The notes beneath the pieces are model-generated. The model was not told where the DNA came from. It saw only the letters and a program-made list of their open reading frames with translations, and did not search any database. 64,000 bases of DNA from contig CAJNDS010002001.1 in NCBI GenBank assembly GCA_905221605.1, positions 923,001 through 987,000 of the forward strand, in the 5' to 3' direction. Below, in pieces: positions 46,425-57,600 of the stretch (within the stretch, counting starts at the first letter, position 1; each line of letters starts with the position of its first letter). A program made the position numbers and the translations under genes. This DNA is from Symbiodinium natans (lineage: Eukaryota > Sar > Dinophyceae > Suessiales > Symbiodiniaceae).

Positions 46425-47569
46425 GGCCAAGCGGCAACGCGGCAACGCGGCAGATTGATCAGATGGAATCAAGCGCCTAAACTCTTGCACTGTCGGCCCG
46501 AGTTAAAGTGCCGATGTTTGCAGTAGGTAAAGCCTGGCTTCTTCCTGGATTCCTGCCCTGCTTGACTACAATTGCCAGCTGGTCCTAGACTGCCTCCGTG
46601 CCTAAACACGAACAAGCCTTACATAGGACTAACTGTTGAACAAACCAGGCCTTGCCCAACACACAGGATGTGATTGAGCATCAACCGCAGCACAGGATGC
46701 CATGACCCCAGCTGATGCAGAAGGTGAGGACCTACAACCCCAACCCGAGGCTTAGGGCTTAGGGCCTAAGGGCGGCATCTCGGGAATCCGAAAGCCTAAA
46801 AAGCCTGAAGCCCTGAAGTCCGAGAAAGCCATGAAGCAAAGTAAAGCCTCATGCATCTGCAAGACACAGCAAACGTAGCAAACCCCACCGCCCACAAATG
46901 TTCGGGAACGGTTCAAGACCCGGTTCGGGAGCCAGGGACCCTGCAGATGCCAGGAGCACGAGCCACGGCGAGAAGACCGCGCGGCGCATCGCAGGCAATA
47001 CCCGCACCGGCGCTTTGAGCCGAGGCTCTGGAAATCTTCCGAGGCTAGTTCCATACCAAAGTCAGGGCTTCGGAAGAAGTTGTGGGGTCTGAGATTCTGG
47101 GGGTGGTCAGGGCTTGGATCCATGATCGAAGAAAGTACGGCAGGTGGGAAAGTGGCGCAGGCGCTTGAGATGCATGCATCCTCGGCCAATCGGGTTCAGC
47201 AGGCTTTGGGTTTGTTGACATTCGGGAGTCGAAGGTTGAAGGCTGGGCTGAGGGGCGGGGGGGGTGGGGGGGGATGTGGGGTTGAGATTACATAGATTAC
47301 CCTCTTGTAGCCCATGACCTCCCAAAAGGGAGCACCAAGGGAAACGGACAATGCAAGAGTTGCGGTAAAGCTTCTTTCAAGCCATGGCTGTGCCCTGCTG
47401 TTTAAAATCGAGGGCCTTCGGCCACTCCTGGGCATACGGCTCTGGAACTGTCTGTAACCATCTCTAACTTCCACTTTGGGGCACAAGGCTTTGGGAGATT
47501 TGGGGGCGGCGCGCCCCATCCAGGACCTGTGCAGTGTGCTTGGGGTTTCAAAGAAGGCTGGGAGCATCT
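46425..47569. other. intergenic; possible start exon of a secreted protein
   Basis: On the minus strand an ATG at 46989-46987 begins MRRAVFSPWLVLLASAGSLA, a typical signal peptide, and GGCTCAAAG (47021-47013), the tail of a spliced-leader-like word, lies 24 nt upstream. No continuation of the gene was found. The rest is non-coding as far as I can see. Confidence 0.3.
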
Positions 47570-48873
47570 TCAGTCTTCAGTGGTTGTCGTGGACGAGGTT
47601 GTCGATTCAGTGGTGCTGCTGGAGGTGCTGCTGTCCGACAACGTGCTCGACAGCGTTGTAGATGTCGTCGACGTTGGTTCAGAAGTGGTGTCTGTCGACA
47701 TCGAGGTAGTCGATTCCTCAGTGGTGGTGGTGGTGCTACTGGAGGTGCTGGTGGACGACTCTTCCGCCGTCGATGTCTCGGTTTCGGAGGTGGTGGTTGA
47801 CACCGTCGTTGTAGCAGATGTTGGTTCATCTGCGGCGTCCGCCGACATCGAGGTAGTCGATTCCTCAACGGCAGCAGTGCTGCTGGAGGAGGCGCTGGTT
47901 GGCGATATCGCTGTCGTCGATGCCTCGGTAACGGACGTGGTGGTTGACGCTGCGGTTGTCGCAGACGTTGGTTCATCGGTGGTCTCTGTCGACATCGAGG
48001 TGGTCGATTTCCCCATGGCAACAGTGTTGCTGGAGGAGGCGCTGGTCGGCTCCGTGGCCGAGGGGCTGCCAGAGCTGCTGTTCGTCGATGACCTCAAGGT
48101 CGTCTCTGTGTTGGCCACGGGGGTCGATGATGTCTTGGGTACCTGTGACCCCGCGGCAACGTCTGCTGAAGTGGCTGGGGTGGGGGTTGACGACACGGTA
48201 GTGGCTGGAAGCCGACCAAGGGCAAAGACCGAAAGGTGGGTTGTGAGGCAGTCCACAGTGTCGGGCGATGTGCCGCCAATGACCGTCTCCAGTGCGGACC
48301 ATTCTTCTGCCGCATCGTCCCATGTCAAGCATGTGGGCGACTTCATGGACCCAAGTGGTAATGTGAACTGGATGGGCTTCACGAGCCCACTCACCGGAGT
48401 TGGATTGCCCTTGTCATCTCGAAAAGTGAAGGTCACCACAGAACCTTCCTCAATTTCTGTGTTGAGGGCCCCGAGTGCCTCTGACGAGGGGGAGCCGGAC
48501 GTGAAGATCAAAAGCTCGGTGCCAGCCAAATTCAGGATGTCTTGCAGGCTGCTCGCAGGAACCGAAATGCTGCGCCCCTTGGCTTCTATCTCCAGGGATT
48601 CGTCCACACCGACATTTCCCGGGTCCACCAGAGCCACCAGCATCTCTTCTCCTGTGGCCATATTCTGTTCTGGGATGGTCGGATGGTTCTGGGGGTTCAC
48701 GCATCACTCAAGACTATTGTTTTGCTTGCGGTTTGCCGTGGAAGGTTTACTGCCATCAGCATCTGCTCTCCTGTGGATGTCTGGGTGGTTTTCGAAGACA
48801 CCACGCCAGAGGCAACGGCGGGAGGATTGGACGGGTCGATCACATCGCCCAGCAGCAGCAGCGACTGCACTGC
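47570..48873 (-). CDS. GPS-motif, Ser/Thr-rich surface-type protein
   Basis: Two minus coding blocks. Block 48873 to about 48715 reads AVQSLLLLGDVIDPSNPP on to TSTGEQMLMAVNLP. Block 48695-47570 starts NHPTIPEQNMATGEEMLVAL and contains a GPS-like motif: CLTW, a second Trp, then CLTTHLSVFAL, where H-L-S is the autocleavage triad of GAIN/GPS proteins. From there to the TGA at 47570 it is almost only Ser, Thr, Glu and Ala, with three copies of a 49-residue (147-bp) repeat whose starts on the plus strand are 47673, 47820 and 47967 (TTSMSTETTDEPTSATT-like). GPS motifs are known from extracellular regions of adhesion GPCRs and polycystins. No membrane segment follows. The first block partly repeats the start of the second (STGEQMLMAVNLP against ATGEEMLVALVDP), so an exon was probably duplicated. 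Confidence 0.65.
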
Positions 48874-49954
48874 CTGAGTCAAACCCACACCCAACACCGC
48901 CTGCCACCACCCAGAAGCCTCTTCCCCGACCTCCATCCCGAACATCCCGGCTCTGTCCAAGAAACGCTTCAAGCCCCAGCGCAATCCACGCACCTAGCAA
49001 CGCCCTGCCTCGGTCTCGGCACGCTCAATGTCGGCGACAGACGAAGCAGGGCCCATTGTGGTGGTGGAAGTCACCTCCCACAAAGACACATGCACAAGAG
49101 AGAGCTTCTAGATGGCCAGGGCATGAAAGGGTGAAGCTACCAGTTTCGGGGGCATGGGCCACAGGCCAGCGATGCACCAGCCCCCCAACGAAGCTGGGAT
49201 TCTGAATTTCAAGGTGGCCTGCAGCGCAGCTTCACATCTCCCGAATCACTAAAAGAAACCTGTCGGGTATCCAACATTCCGGGGTCAACCACCAAGGTCT
49301 GCGATACCCGAGCCTTGGCACCCTTGTGGCGGTGGAACCTGGTTGAGTGTGGGGCTGGGAGGGGTGCGTGAGAGCAGGGCCTAGTGGCCTAGGCAAAGCG
49401 CATGACCCTAGAATCCCCACAGCCTCCCCCTCCCCCGCAAACCCTCAACTCTCTGAACACCCTCAAAAACTCCTATACTGCCAGCCAAGAAGCCACGGCA
49501 AGAACCAGGGCCAAGCCTTTTAATGGGCTTGGGAGTCCCGTAAGAAGTCCCGGAAACAAGGGCCCATAAAGTCGTGGCTCTTTTGGGGTCTCGGGGTTTC
49601 GGGGCTTCGGTGACATGGCCGGCTGAAATCAGATGACCCGTACATTGCAACCCTAGCCCGACCAAAACCTCAAACTCTCGCTCTAACTGTCTGAGCCCGG
49701 CCGCAATACCGAAAAGTACATCATCCTGCAATTTCGAACCCATCTAAACTGAAATCGCAAGGGTCGTCATCAAACTTACTAGAGAGACCGGAAAAGAACG
49801 GGGCTTGCCTGCTTGCGCCTCATGTGCATCGCTGTCTGCTTGTGCCTCATGTGCAGCTCTGCCTCATCTGACAGGACCTCTTCCTGGCAGACATGCCAGG
49901 TTCCCTTTGTCTTTGGAATGCGCCTTTGCATCTAGCAGAAGACAGGAAGCTTAC
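48874..49954. other. probable intron(s) of the GPS-motif gene
   Basis: One minus ATG-led frame at 49743 (LFGIAAGLRQLEREFEVL) follows a TTTAG and may be an exon. Otherwise nothing specific. Confidence 0.3.
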
Positions 49955-50177
49955 GGCTTTCATGTCCCCCGCGTGCTGCCTCAGCCTGCGCCATGCTGGG
50001 TGTGTACGGCGAGGAGGGCGAGGAGGGCCAGGGATCCCAACGAGTTTGCAGCATCGCCGAGGAGTCCACAACTGTGTCGTCGCTGCACTCAGCAGCACGA
50101 CCTGTGCCTCGTTCCGCCAGTTCCGAGCTTCGTACTGTTGGCAGCAACATCAGCAGCAAACACCATGCCTTAAGCAT
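49955..50177 (-). CDS. signal-peptide 5-prime exon, probably of the GPS-motif gene
   Basis: ATG at 50177 starts MLKAWCLLLMLLPTVRSSEL, a clear secretory signal, followed by SDDTVVDSSAMLQTR. The frame reaches a GTAAGC donor at 49954 (exon ends in phase 1) and would otherwise stop at 49932. It lies on the same strand as, and upstream of, the GPS-motif exons; joining them is inference, since phases need at least one more exon between. Confidence 0.5.
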
Positions 50178-50218
50178 GGCATTCGCTATGGAAAATGGGC
50201 TGCTTTTAAGAGGGTTGT

Positions 50219-50238
50219 CTTTGAGCCAAAGCTACGTC
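50219..50238 (-). promoter_or_regulatory. possible spliced-leader relict upstream of ATG 50177
   Basis: Minus strand reads ACGTAGC TTTGGCTCAAAG. The conserved dinoflagellate leader is CCGTAGCCATTTTGGCTCAAG, so this equals it with a 3-nt gap (CAT) plus one extra A. It is about 42 nt upstream of the predicted start codon, where relict leaders from retroposed mRNAs are expected. A chance match cannot be excluded. Confidence 0.35.
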
Positions 50239-50879
50239 AAAAGATACGACTGCGCAAGGCTTGACAACCATCGTCTCTTGTTGCATCGTATGGCTTGGGG
50301 CGACTGTGCACTTCAACACGTATGTCGCGCACTGACGACTTGACATCAGTGTAGAAAGCATCAAAAGACTGTTTCTTACATCATGTCACTCTTTTTTCAC
50401 GCATCCGAGGATCCAGGTACAGAGCATGGCGCGAGGGAAAAGCGCAAATTAAATCATGTCACATTAGCCTACCCCCAGTCTGACTGCACAGCACCGTCCA
50501 GAGCTCCATTACTCCGGCCAACTGAGGCCCAATAATTCTCGTTGCCACTCTTCTCCTCAGTTCACTATCACTAGGCAGTAGGCAATGGTCTCCATGAATA
50601 CAGAGAAACACTAATGTCAGTAATAATATACACTCCACAGACTGCAACCCGTCTTCTAGCAAAGGAGCCCGTAGTCCATGCGCAGCTGCTACCAGAGTTG
50701 CTCAGAAATGTGCCGAAGTCCCGCTCCCTGCGGTCAGCCGTTTGGGGGGGGGGGGGGGGGGGTGTGCAGCTTAAATAGGGTTTATTTGGAAGCTGGCACT
50801 CGTGTTCACAAGAGGAAAAAAGGCCCCAAAACGTATACTTATTTACAAGAGCCAACTTCCAAATAGACCCTATTTTAGG

Positions 50880-51580
50880 TCCTAGGGGGGGTCCCAGGCC
50901 TGAATTAAATATGAAGGCCCCGATTTAAATATGAATATCTAATTCTGGAGCTTCATATTTAAATTATTTAATTCGGGCCCGGGAATTAAATAATTTAAAT
51001 AATTTAAATAATTTAAATAATTTAAATAATTTAAATAATTTAAATAATTTAAATAATTTAAATAATTTAAATAATTTAAATATTTTAAATCCTGGAGGGG
51101 GGGGGGCCGGGCCTCCTCCCGCAGGAGGAATTAAAGAATTTAAATATGAAGGCCCCGAATTAAATATTAATATTTAATTCGGGGCCTTCATATTTAAATT
51201 ATTTAATTCTTCCTGCGGGAGGAGGCCCGCCCCCCCCCCTCCAGGATTTAAAATATTTAAATTATTTAAATTATTTAAATTATTTAATTCCCGGGCCCGA
51301 TTTAAATAATTTAAATATGAAGGCCACGATTTAAATATGACTATTTAATTCGGGAGCTTCATATTTAAATTATTTAATTCGGGCCCGGGAATTAAATAAT
51401 TTAAATAATTTAAATCCTGGAGGGGGGGGGGCGGGCCTCCTCCCGCAGGAAGAATTAAATAATTTAAATATGAAGGCCCCGAATTAAATATTAATATTTA
51501 ATTCGGGGCCTTCATATTTAAATATTCATATTTAAATCGGGGCCTTCATATTTAAATTATTTAATTCCTCCTGCGGGAGG
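50880..51580. repeat. cluster of large palindromes (AT arms with G/C blocks)
   Basis: A palindrome with arms of at least 110 nt is centred at 51168/51169 (CCCCGAATTAAATATT and its complement) and spans about 51050-51290 with few mismatches; each arm carries a C/G block (CTGGAGGGGGGG, TCCTCCCGCAGG). A second is centred at 51492/51493. Tandem AATTTAAAT 9-mers fill about 50990-51080. Confidence 0.9.
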
Positions 51581-51589
51581 GCCCCCTCA

Positions 51590-51960
51590 ATCAGCTTCAT
51601 CATCATCATCCTCATCCTCATCCGCATCATCATCATCTTCATTATCGTCATCATCTTCATCATCTATCATCATCTATCATCATCATCTTCATCATCTTCA
51701 TCATCTTTTTTCATCATCCCCATCATCTCTCTCATCTCCACGGTTGTTCCAATATGTTTCATGTGCATCCTTGACATCAATGATCCCAATCAGCTTCATC
51801 ATCATCTTCATCATCTTCATCATCTTCATCATCTTCATCATTTTCATCATTTTCATCATCTTCATGATCTTCATCATCTTCATCATCTTCATCATCTCCA
51901 TCATCTTCATCATCTTCATGATCTGCTTCATCTGCTTCATGCTTCATCTGTTTCTTATGT
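51590..51960. repeat. CAT/TTC microsatellite
   Basis: Imperfect CATCATCTTCAT repeats interrupted by about 60 bp of unique sequence near 51720-51790. Met/Lys or Ile/Phe frames here are repeat products. Confidence 0.95.
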
Positions 51961-51992
51961 TTCATTGCTTCTTGGGGCCCAGGAGGGCCTGG

Positions 51993-53290
51993 GGCAGGAG
52001 CAACTTTGCCGGTCAAAACTTGCCGGGATCCCCTTGGCACCCTGGAAAAGTGATGCAAATACCACACAAAACGGGAAAGGGTAGGAACAACTTTGTCGGT
52101 CAAAATTTGCCGGGATCCCCTTGGCACCCTGGAAAAGACCTGCAAATACCACACAAAACGGGAAAGGGTAGGAACAACTTTGCCGGTCAAAATTTGCCGG
52201 GATCCCCTTGGCACACTGGAAAAGTCCTGCAAATACCACACAAAACGGGAAAGGGTAGGAACAACATTTGCCGGTCAAAATTTGCCGGGATTCCCTTGGC
52301 ACCCCGGAAAAGTGATGCAAATACCACACAAAACGGGAACGGGTAGGAACAACTTTGCGGGTCAAAATTTGCCGGGATTCCCTTGGCACCCTGGAAAAGT
52401 CCTGCAAATACCACACAAAACGGGAAAGGGTAGGACAACTTTGCCGGTCAAAATTTGCCGGGATTCCCTTGGCAACCAAACGGGAAAGGGTAGGAACAAC
52501 TTTGCGGTCAAATTTGCCGGATCCCCTTGGCACTCGGGAAAAGTTATGCAAATGCCCCACAAAACGGGAACGGTATGAACAAATTGCGGTCAAAATTTGC
52601 CGGATCCCTTGCACCCGGAAAAGTCCTGCAAATCGGGAAAGGGTAGGAAAAAAAAAACAACTTGCCGGTCAAAATTTGCCCGGATTCCTTGGCACCCTGC
52701 AAAGTCCTGCAAATACCACACACAAAACGGGAAAGGGTAGAACAACTTTGCCGGTCAAAATTTGCCGGGATTCCCTTGGCACCCTGGAAAAGTCCTGCAA
52801 ATACCACACAAAACGGGAAAGGGTAGGAACAACTTTGCCGGTCAAAATTTGCCGGGATCCCCTTGGCACTCGGGAAAAGTGATGCAAATACCACACAAAA
52901 CGGGAACGGGTAGGAACAACTTTGCGGGTCAAAATTTGCCGGGATTTCCTTGGCACCCTGGAAAAGCCCTGCAAATACCACACAAAACGGGAAAGGGTAG
53001 GAACAACTTTGCCGGTCAAAATTTGCCGGGATTCCCTTGGCACCCTGGAAAAGTCCTGCAAATACCACACAAAACGGGAAAGGGTAGGAACAACTTTGCG
53101 GGTCAAAATTTGCCGGGATTTCCTTGGCACCCTGGAAAAGTCCTGCAAATACCACACAAAACGGGAAAGGGTAGGAACAACTTTGCCGGTCAAAATTTGC
53201 CGGGATCCCCTTGGCACTCGGGAAAAGTGATGCAAATACCACACAAAACGGGAACGGGTAGGAACAACTTTGCGGGTCAAAATTTGCCGC
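51993..53290 (+). repeat. 88-bp satellite array, forward orientation
   Basis: About fourteen copies of an 88-bp unit containing GGAACAACTTTGCCGGTCAA, CCTTGGCACCCTGG and ACCACACAAAACGGG. Copies between about 52430 and 52740 are shortened or carry small deletions; those after 52745 are nearly uniform. Confidence 0.95.
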
Positions 53291-53620
53291 CTTCGTATGC
53301 CATGAGAAATGCGCGGCTCGATTTGGCCAAATTTTGCCCGGAGGCTGCCCGGCAAAATTTGGCCAAATCGGGCCCCTGGACATTGAAATGAAATCAATTT
53401 TTCAATTCCCCGATACTAAATCACGAGCCCGGGCCTCCCCCTCAACACTAAATTACGAGCCCGGGCCTCCCCCCAATACTGAATTACGAGCGCGGGCCTC
53501 CCCCCAATACTAAAGTACGAGCCGGGGAATTAAATAATTTAAATAATTTTAATGCCCGGACGCCCCCCCTGGGGCATTTAAATTATTTAAATTATTTAAT
53601 TCCTGACCCCCCAACCCCGA
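53291..53620. repeat. spacer between opposed satellite arrays
   Basis: Contains an inverted pair (TTTGGCCAAATTTTGCC and its complement, about 53320-53370), four imperfect copies of a roughly 32-bp repeat (AATACTAAATTACGAGCC with GGGCCTCCCCCC, about 53410-53525) and an AT-rich palindrome around 53525-53605. Confidence 0.85.
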
Positions 53621-54664
53621 CCCGCAAATGTTGTTCCTACCCTTTTCCGTTGTGTGTGGTATTTGCAGGACTTTTGCAGGGTGCCAAGGGGATCCCGGCA
53701 AATTTTGACCCGCCAATGTTGTTCCTCTCCTTTTTCGTTTTGTGTGGTATTTGCAGGACTTCTGCAGGGTGCCAAGGGAATCCCGGCAAATTTTGACCCG
53801 CAAATGTTGTTCCTACACTATTCCGATTTGTGTGGCATTTGCAGGGCTTTCGCAGGGTGCCAAGGGGATCCCGGCAAATTTTGACCCGCAAATGTTGTTC
53901 CTACCCTTTTCCGTTTTGTGTGGCATTTGCAGGACTTTTGCAGGGTGCCAAGGGGATCCCGGCAAATTTTGACCCGCAAATGTTGTTCCTACCCTTTTTC
54001 GTTTTGTGTGGTATTTGCAGGACTTTTGCAGGGTGCCAAGGGAATCCCGGCAAATTTTGACCCGCAAATGTTGTTCCTACCCTATTCCCGTTTGTGTGGC
54101 ATTTGCAGGACTTTTGCAGGGTGCCAAGGGGATCCCGGCAAATTTTGACCCGCAAATGTTGTTCCTACCCTTTTCCGTTTTGTGTGGCATTTGCAGGACT
54201 TTTGCAGGGTGCCAAGGGGATCCCGGCAAATTTTGACCCGCAAATGTTGTTCCTACCCTTTTCGTTTTGTGTGGTATTTGCAGGACTTTTGCAGGGTGCC
54301 AAGGGGATCCCGGCAAATTTTGACCCGCAAATGTTGTTCCTACCTTTTTCCGTTTTGTGTGGTATTTGCAGGACTTTTGCAGGGTGCCAAGGGGATCCCG
54401 GCAAATTTTGACCCGCAAATGTTGTTCCTACCCTTTCCGTTTTGTGTGGCATTTGCAGGACTTTTGCAGGGTGCCAAGGGGATCCCGGCAAATTTTGACC
54501 CGCCAATGTTGTTCCTACCCTTTTCCGTTTTGTGTGGTATTTGCAGGACTTTTGCAGGGTGCCAAGGGGATCCCGGCAAATTTTGACCCGCAAATGTTGT
54601 TCCTACCCTTTTCCGTTTTGTGTGGTATTTGCAGGACTTTTGCAGGGTGCCAAGGGGATCCCGG
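53621..54664 (-). repeat. 88-bp satellite array, reverse orientation
   Basis: About twelve copies of the same 88-bp unit in the opposite direction (GTTGTTCCTACCC, GTGTGGTATTTGCAGG), very regular, for example equivalent points at 53742, 53830, 53918, 54006, 54094 and 54182. It ends abruptly in the middle of a unit at the start of the next repeat. Confidence 0.95.
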
Positions 54665-57600
54665 TCTCCTGTCTTCATTTCTCCTCCATGGTTTTCATTG
54701 CTCTTCCCATGAAAATTGCTTCCTTTTGATCTCTCCTCTCTCCTTTCTCTCTCCCTTCTCTTCTCTTGTTCTCTTTTGAATCTCAAAATCACACCAAAGG
54801 AAGCTTCTTTTCCTTATTGAATCAAAAAGAAAAAGAAGAAAAGAGATAGGTAAAGACACTGAAGAGCTCCACTGCCTATTGTTTCATTCCCTTTCCTCTC
54901 TTTCTATGTGTTGTTTCCTTGTCGTTTCAGAAAGCTAGCAAAATAAGAGCAAGGGGGCTTCCTGAAGAGGAGAGAGGGCACCTATTTTTTTAATTATAGA
55001 GGGGAAAGCGAGAGACAAGGAAGGGAGAGATGATAGATAAAGAAGAGTGCTATCCGTCTCCTTGTTTCTTGTGTCTTCTCTTCTTTTCAGTTCATCATAT
55101 TCCTCTTTTCGGCCTGTCTCTTCTGCTCGTTTCCTTACCCTTCTCTTTTTCAAGTTTTTCCAATTTAGTTTTTCTGTTTCGAAAAGAAAGAGGGAAGGGA
55201 GAGAGAAGGGCGAGAGGATAGATAAAGAAGAGTGCCATCTTCTTTGCGCCTTGTTTTGTCTCTCCATCTTCTTTGTTCATCTCTCTTCTATTCTTTTCTT
55301 GGCTCTTCCCATTAGAATTGTGTTCCTTTTATCTCTCCTCTCTCCTTCTCTTTCCCTTGTCTTCTCCTGTTCTCCTTTAAATGACAAAAACACAAGAAAG
55401 GAAGAAGAGGGGAATGGAGGCCCTTTTCCGGTATTCTCCTGTTGCAATGAATAAGGAAAAGAGCATAGGAGATAAGGAAGGGAATTGAAAAGAAAATGGG
55501 CGATCGGGTGTCCTTTTTGCTAGTTTTCTGCATCTTCAAGGAAGAAAAAAGGACACCCACCCAAGAAGGAAAAGTAACTTAAGAGATTGGGAGGAAATTG
55601 AAGAGCTCCTCTCTTTACCTAGTCATTCCCTGTCCTCTCTTCTTATCTGTTGTTTGTCTTATTCACTTCAAAAAGCAAAATAAGGGAAAGGCGATTTCCT
55701 GAAGAGGAAGAAGGGCGCCTACCTGTGAATAGCAAGATTGATTTTTTCTAATTAGGGAGAGACTTGCCCCGCCTTAGCCTCCCTGGCCTGCTTGTTGTGG
55801 CCACATACAGTTGCGCTTCCAGCAAAATGGCATCCTTGTTATCTCGTCTCACTTCTCTTTTCCTTCTCTCCTTCTGTTTCCTTTTGACTGATAAACCACA
55901 AGAAAGGAACTTGTGTGATAAGGCAGTGGAAGGGTAAGCAGAGGGTGACTCCTGGCGCGTGGACCGGTCCATACTTCATCATACCCCTCCTCTCGGCCTA
56001 TCTCTTCTGTTCCTTTCCTTACCCTTCTCCTTCTCATAGTTCTTCCTTTTTGTTTTCTTATTTCGAAAAGAAAGAGGGAAGGGAGAGAGAAGGGAGAGAG
56101 GATAGATAAGAAGAGTGCCATCTTCTCTGCGCCTTGTTTTGTCTCTCCCACTTCTCCATTCATCTCTCTTCTATTCTTTTCTTTGCTCTTCCCATTAACA
56201 ATGCAATCCTTTTGTCTCTCCTCTCTCCTTCTCTCTCCCTTCTCTTCTCCTGTTCCCCTTTAAATGACAAAAGCGCAAGAAAGGAAGAACAAGAGGGGAA
56301 TGGAGGCCATGCTCCTTTCTTTTCCAATGGATGGGGAAAGCGAGCGGGGTTGGCTCCTTGTCCGTAGACCCTCCCCACATGCTGCAGCAAATCCCTCCTC
56401 TCGCCCTATCGCCTCTGTTCTTTTCCTTGTTCCCAAACGGAAAAAGAAAACGGGTTCCTTTACATGTTCATTGTTCTTCCTTTTGTTTTTACTTGAAAGG
56501 GAAAGATAAGAAAGAGAGGAAAGAAGAAAACGAGCACCATCTTCTCTTTGCCTGATTTTGCACCTCCCTCTCCTGTCTTCATTTCTCTTCCATGATTTTC
56601 ATTGCTCTTCCCATGAAAATTGCTTCCTTTTGATCTCTCCTCTCCCCTTTCTCTCTCCCTTCTCTTCTCTTGTTCTCTTTTGAATCTCAAAATCACACCA
56701 AAGGAAGCTTCTTTTCCTTATTGAATGAAAAAGAAAAAGCAGAAAAGAGATAGGTAAAGACACTGAAGAGCTCCACTGCCTATTGTTTCATTCCCTTTCC
56801 TCTCTTTCTATGTGTTGTTTCCTTGTCGTTTCAGAAAGCTAGCAAAATAAGAGCAAGGGGGCTTCCTGAAGAGGAGAGAGGGCACCTATTTTTTTAATTA
56901 TAGAGGGAAAAGCGAGAGACAAGGAAGGGAGAGATGATAGATAAAGAAGAGTGCTACCCGTCTCCTTGTTTCTTGTGTCTTCTCTTCTTTTCAGTTCATC
57001 ATATTCCTCTTTTCGGCCTGTCTCTTCTGCTCTTTTCCTTACCCTTCTCCTTTTCAAGTTCTTCCAATTTAGTTTTTCTGTTTCGAAAAGAAAGAGGGAA
57101 GGGAGAGAGAAGGGCGAGAGGATAGATAAAGAAGAGTGCCATCTTCTTTGCGCCTTGTTTTGTCTCTCCATCTTCTTTGTTCATCTCTCTTCTATTCTTT
57201 TCTTGGCTCTTCCCATTAGAATTGTGTTCCTTTTGTCTCTCCTCTCTCCTTCTCTTTCCCTTGTCTTCTCCTGTTCCCCTTTAAATGACAAAAACACAAG
57301 AAAGGAAGAAGAGGGGAATGGAGGCCCTTTTCCTGTATTCTCCTGTTGCAATGAATAAGGAAAAGAGCATAGGAGATAAGGAAGGGAATTGAAAAGAAAA
57401 TGGGCGATCGGGTGTCCTTTTTGCTAGTTTTCTGCATCTTCAAGGAAGAAAAAAGGACACCCGCCCAAGAAGGAAAAGTAACTTAAGAGATAGGGAGGAA
57501 ATTGAAGAGCTCCTCTCTTTACCTAGTCATTCCCTGTCCTCTCTTCTTATCTGTTGTTTGTCTTATTCGCTTCAAAAAGCAAAATAAGGGAAAGGCGATT

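Noticed and set aside
47529-49205. 558-codon plus-strand frame
   Set aside because: It is the antisense of the Ser/Thr-rich repeats and GPS domain of the minus-strand gene, which has the recognisable motifs.
51955-54600. Frames of up to 279 codons in the 88-bp arrays
   Set aside because: Each unit is read in a different phase, no domain is present, and both strands are equally open.
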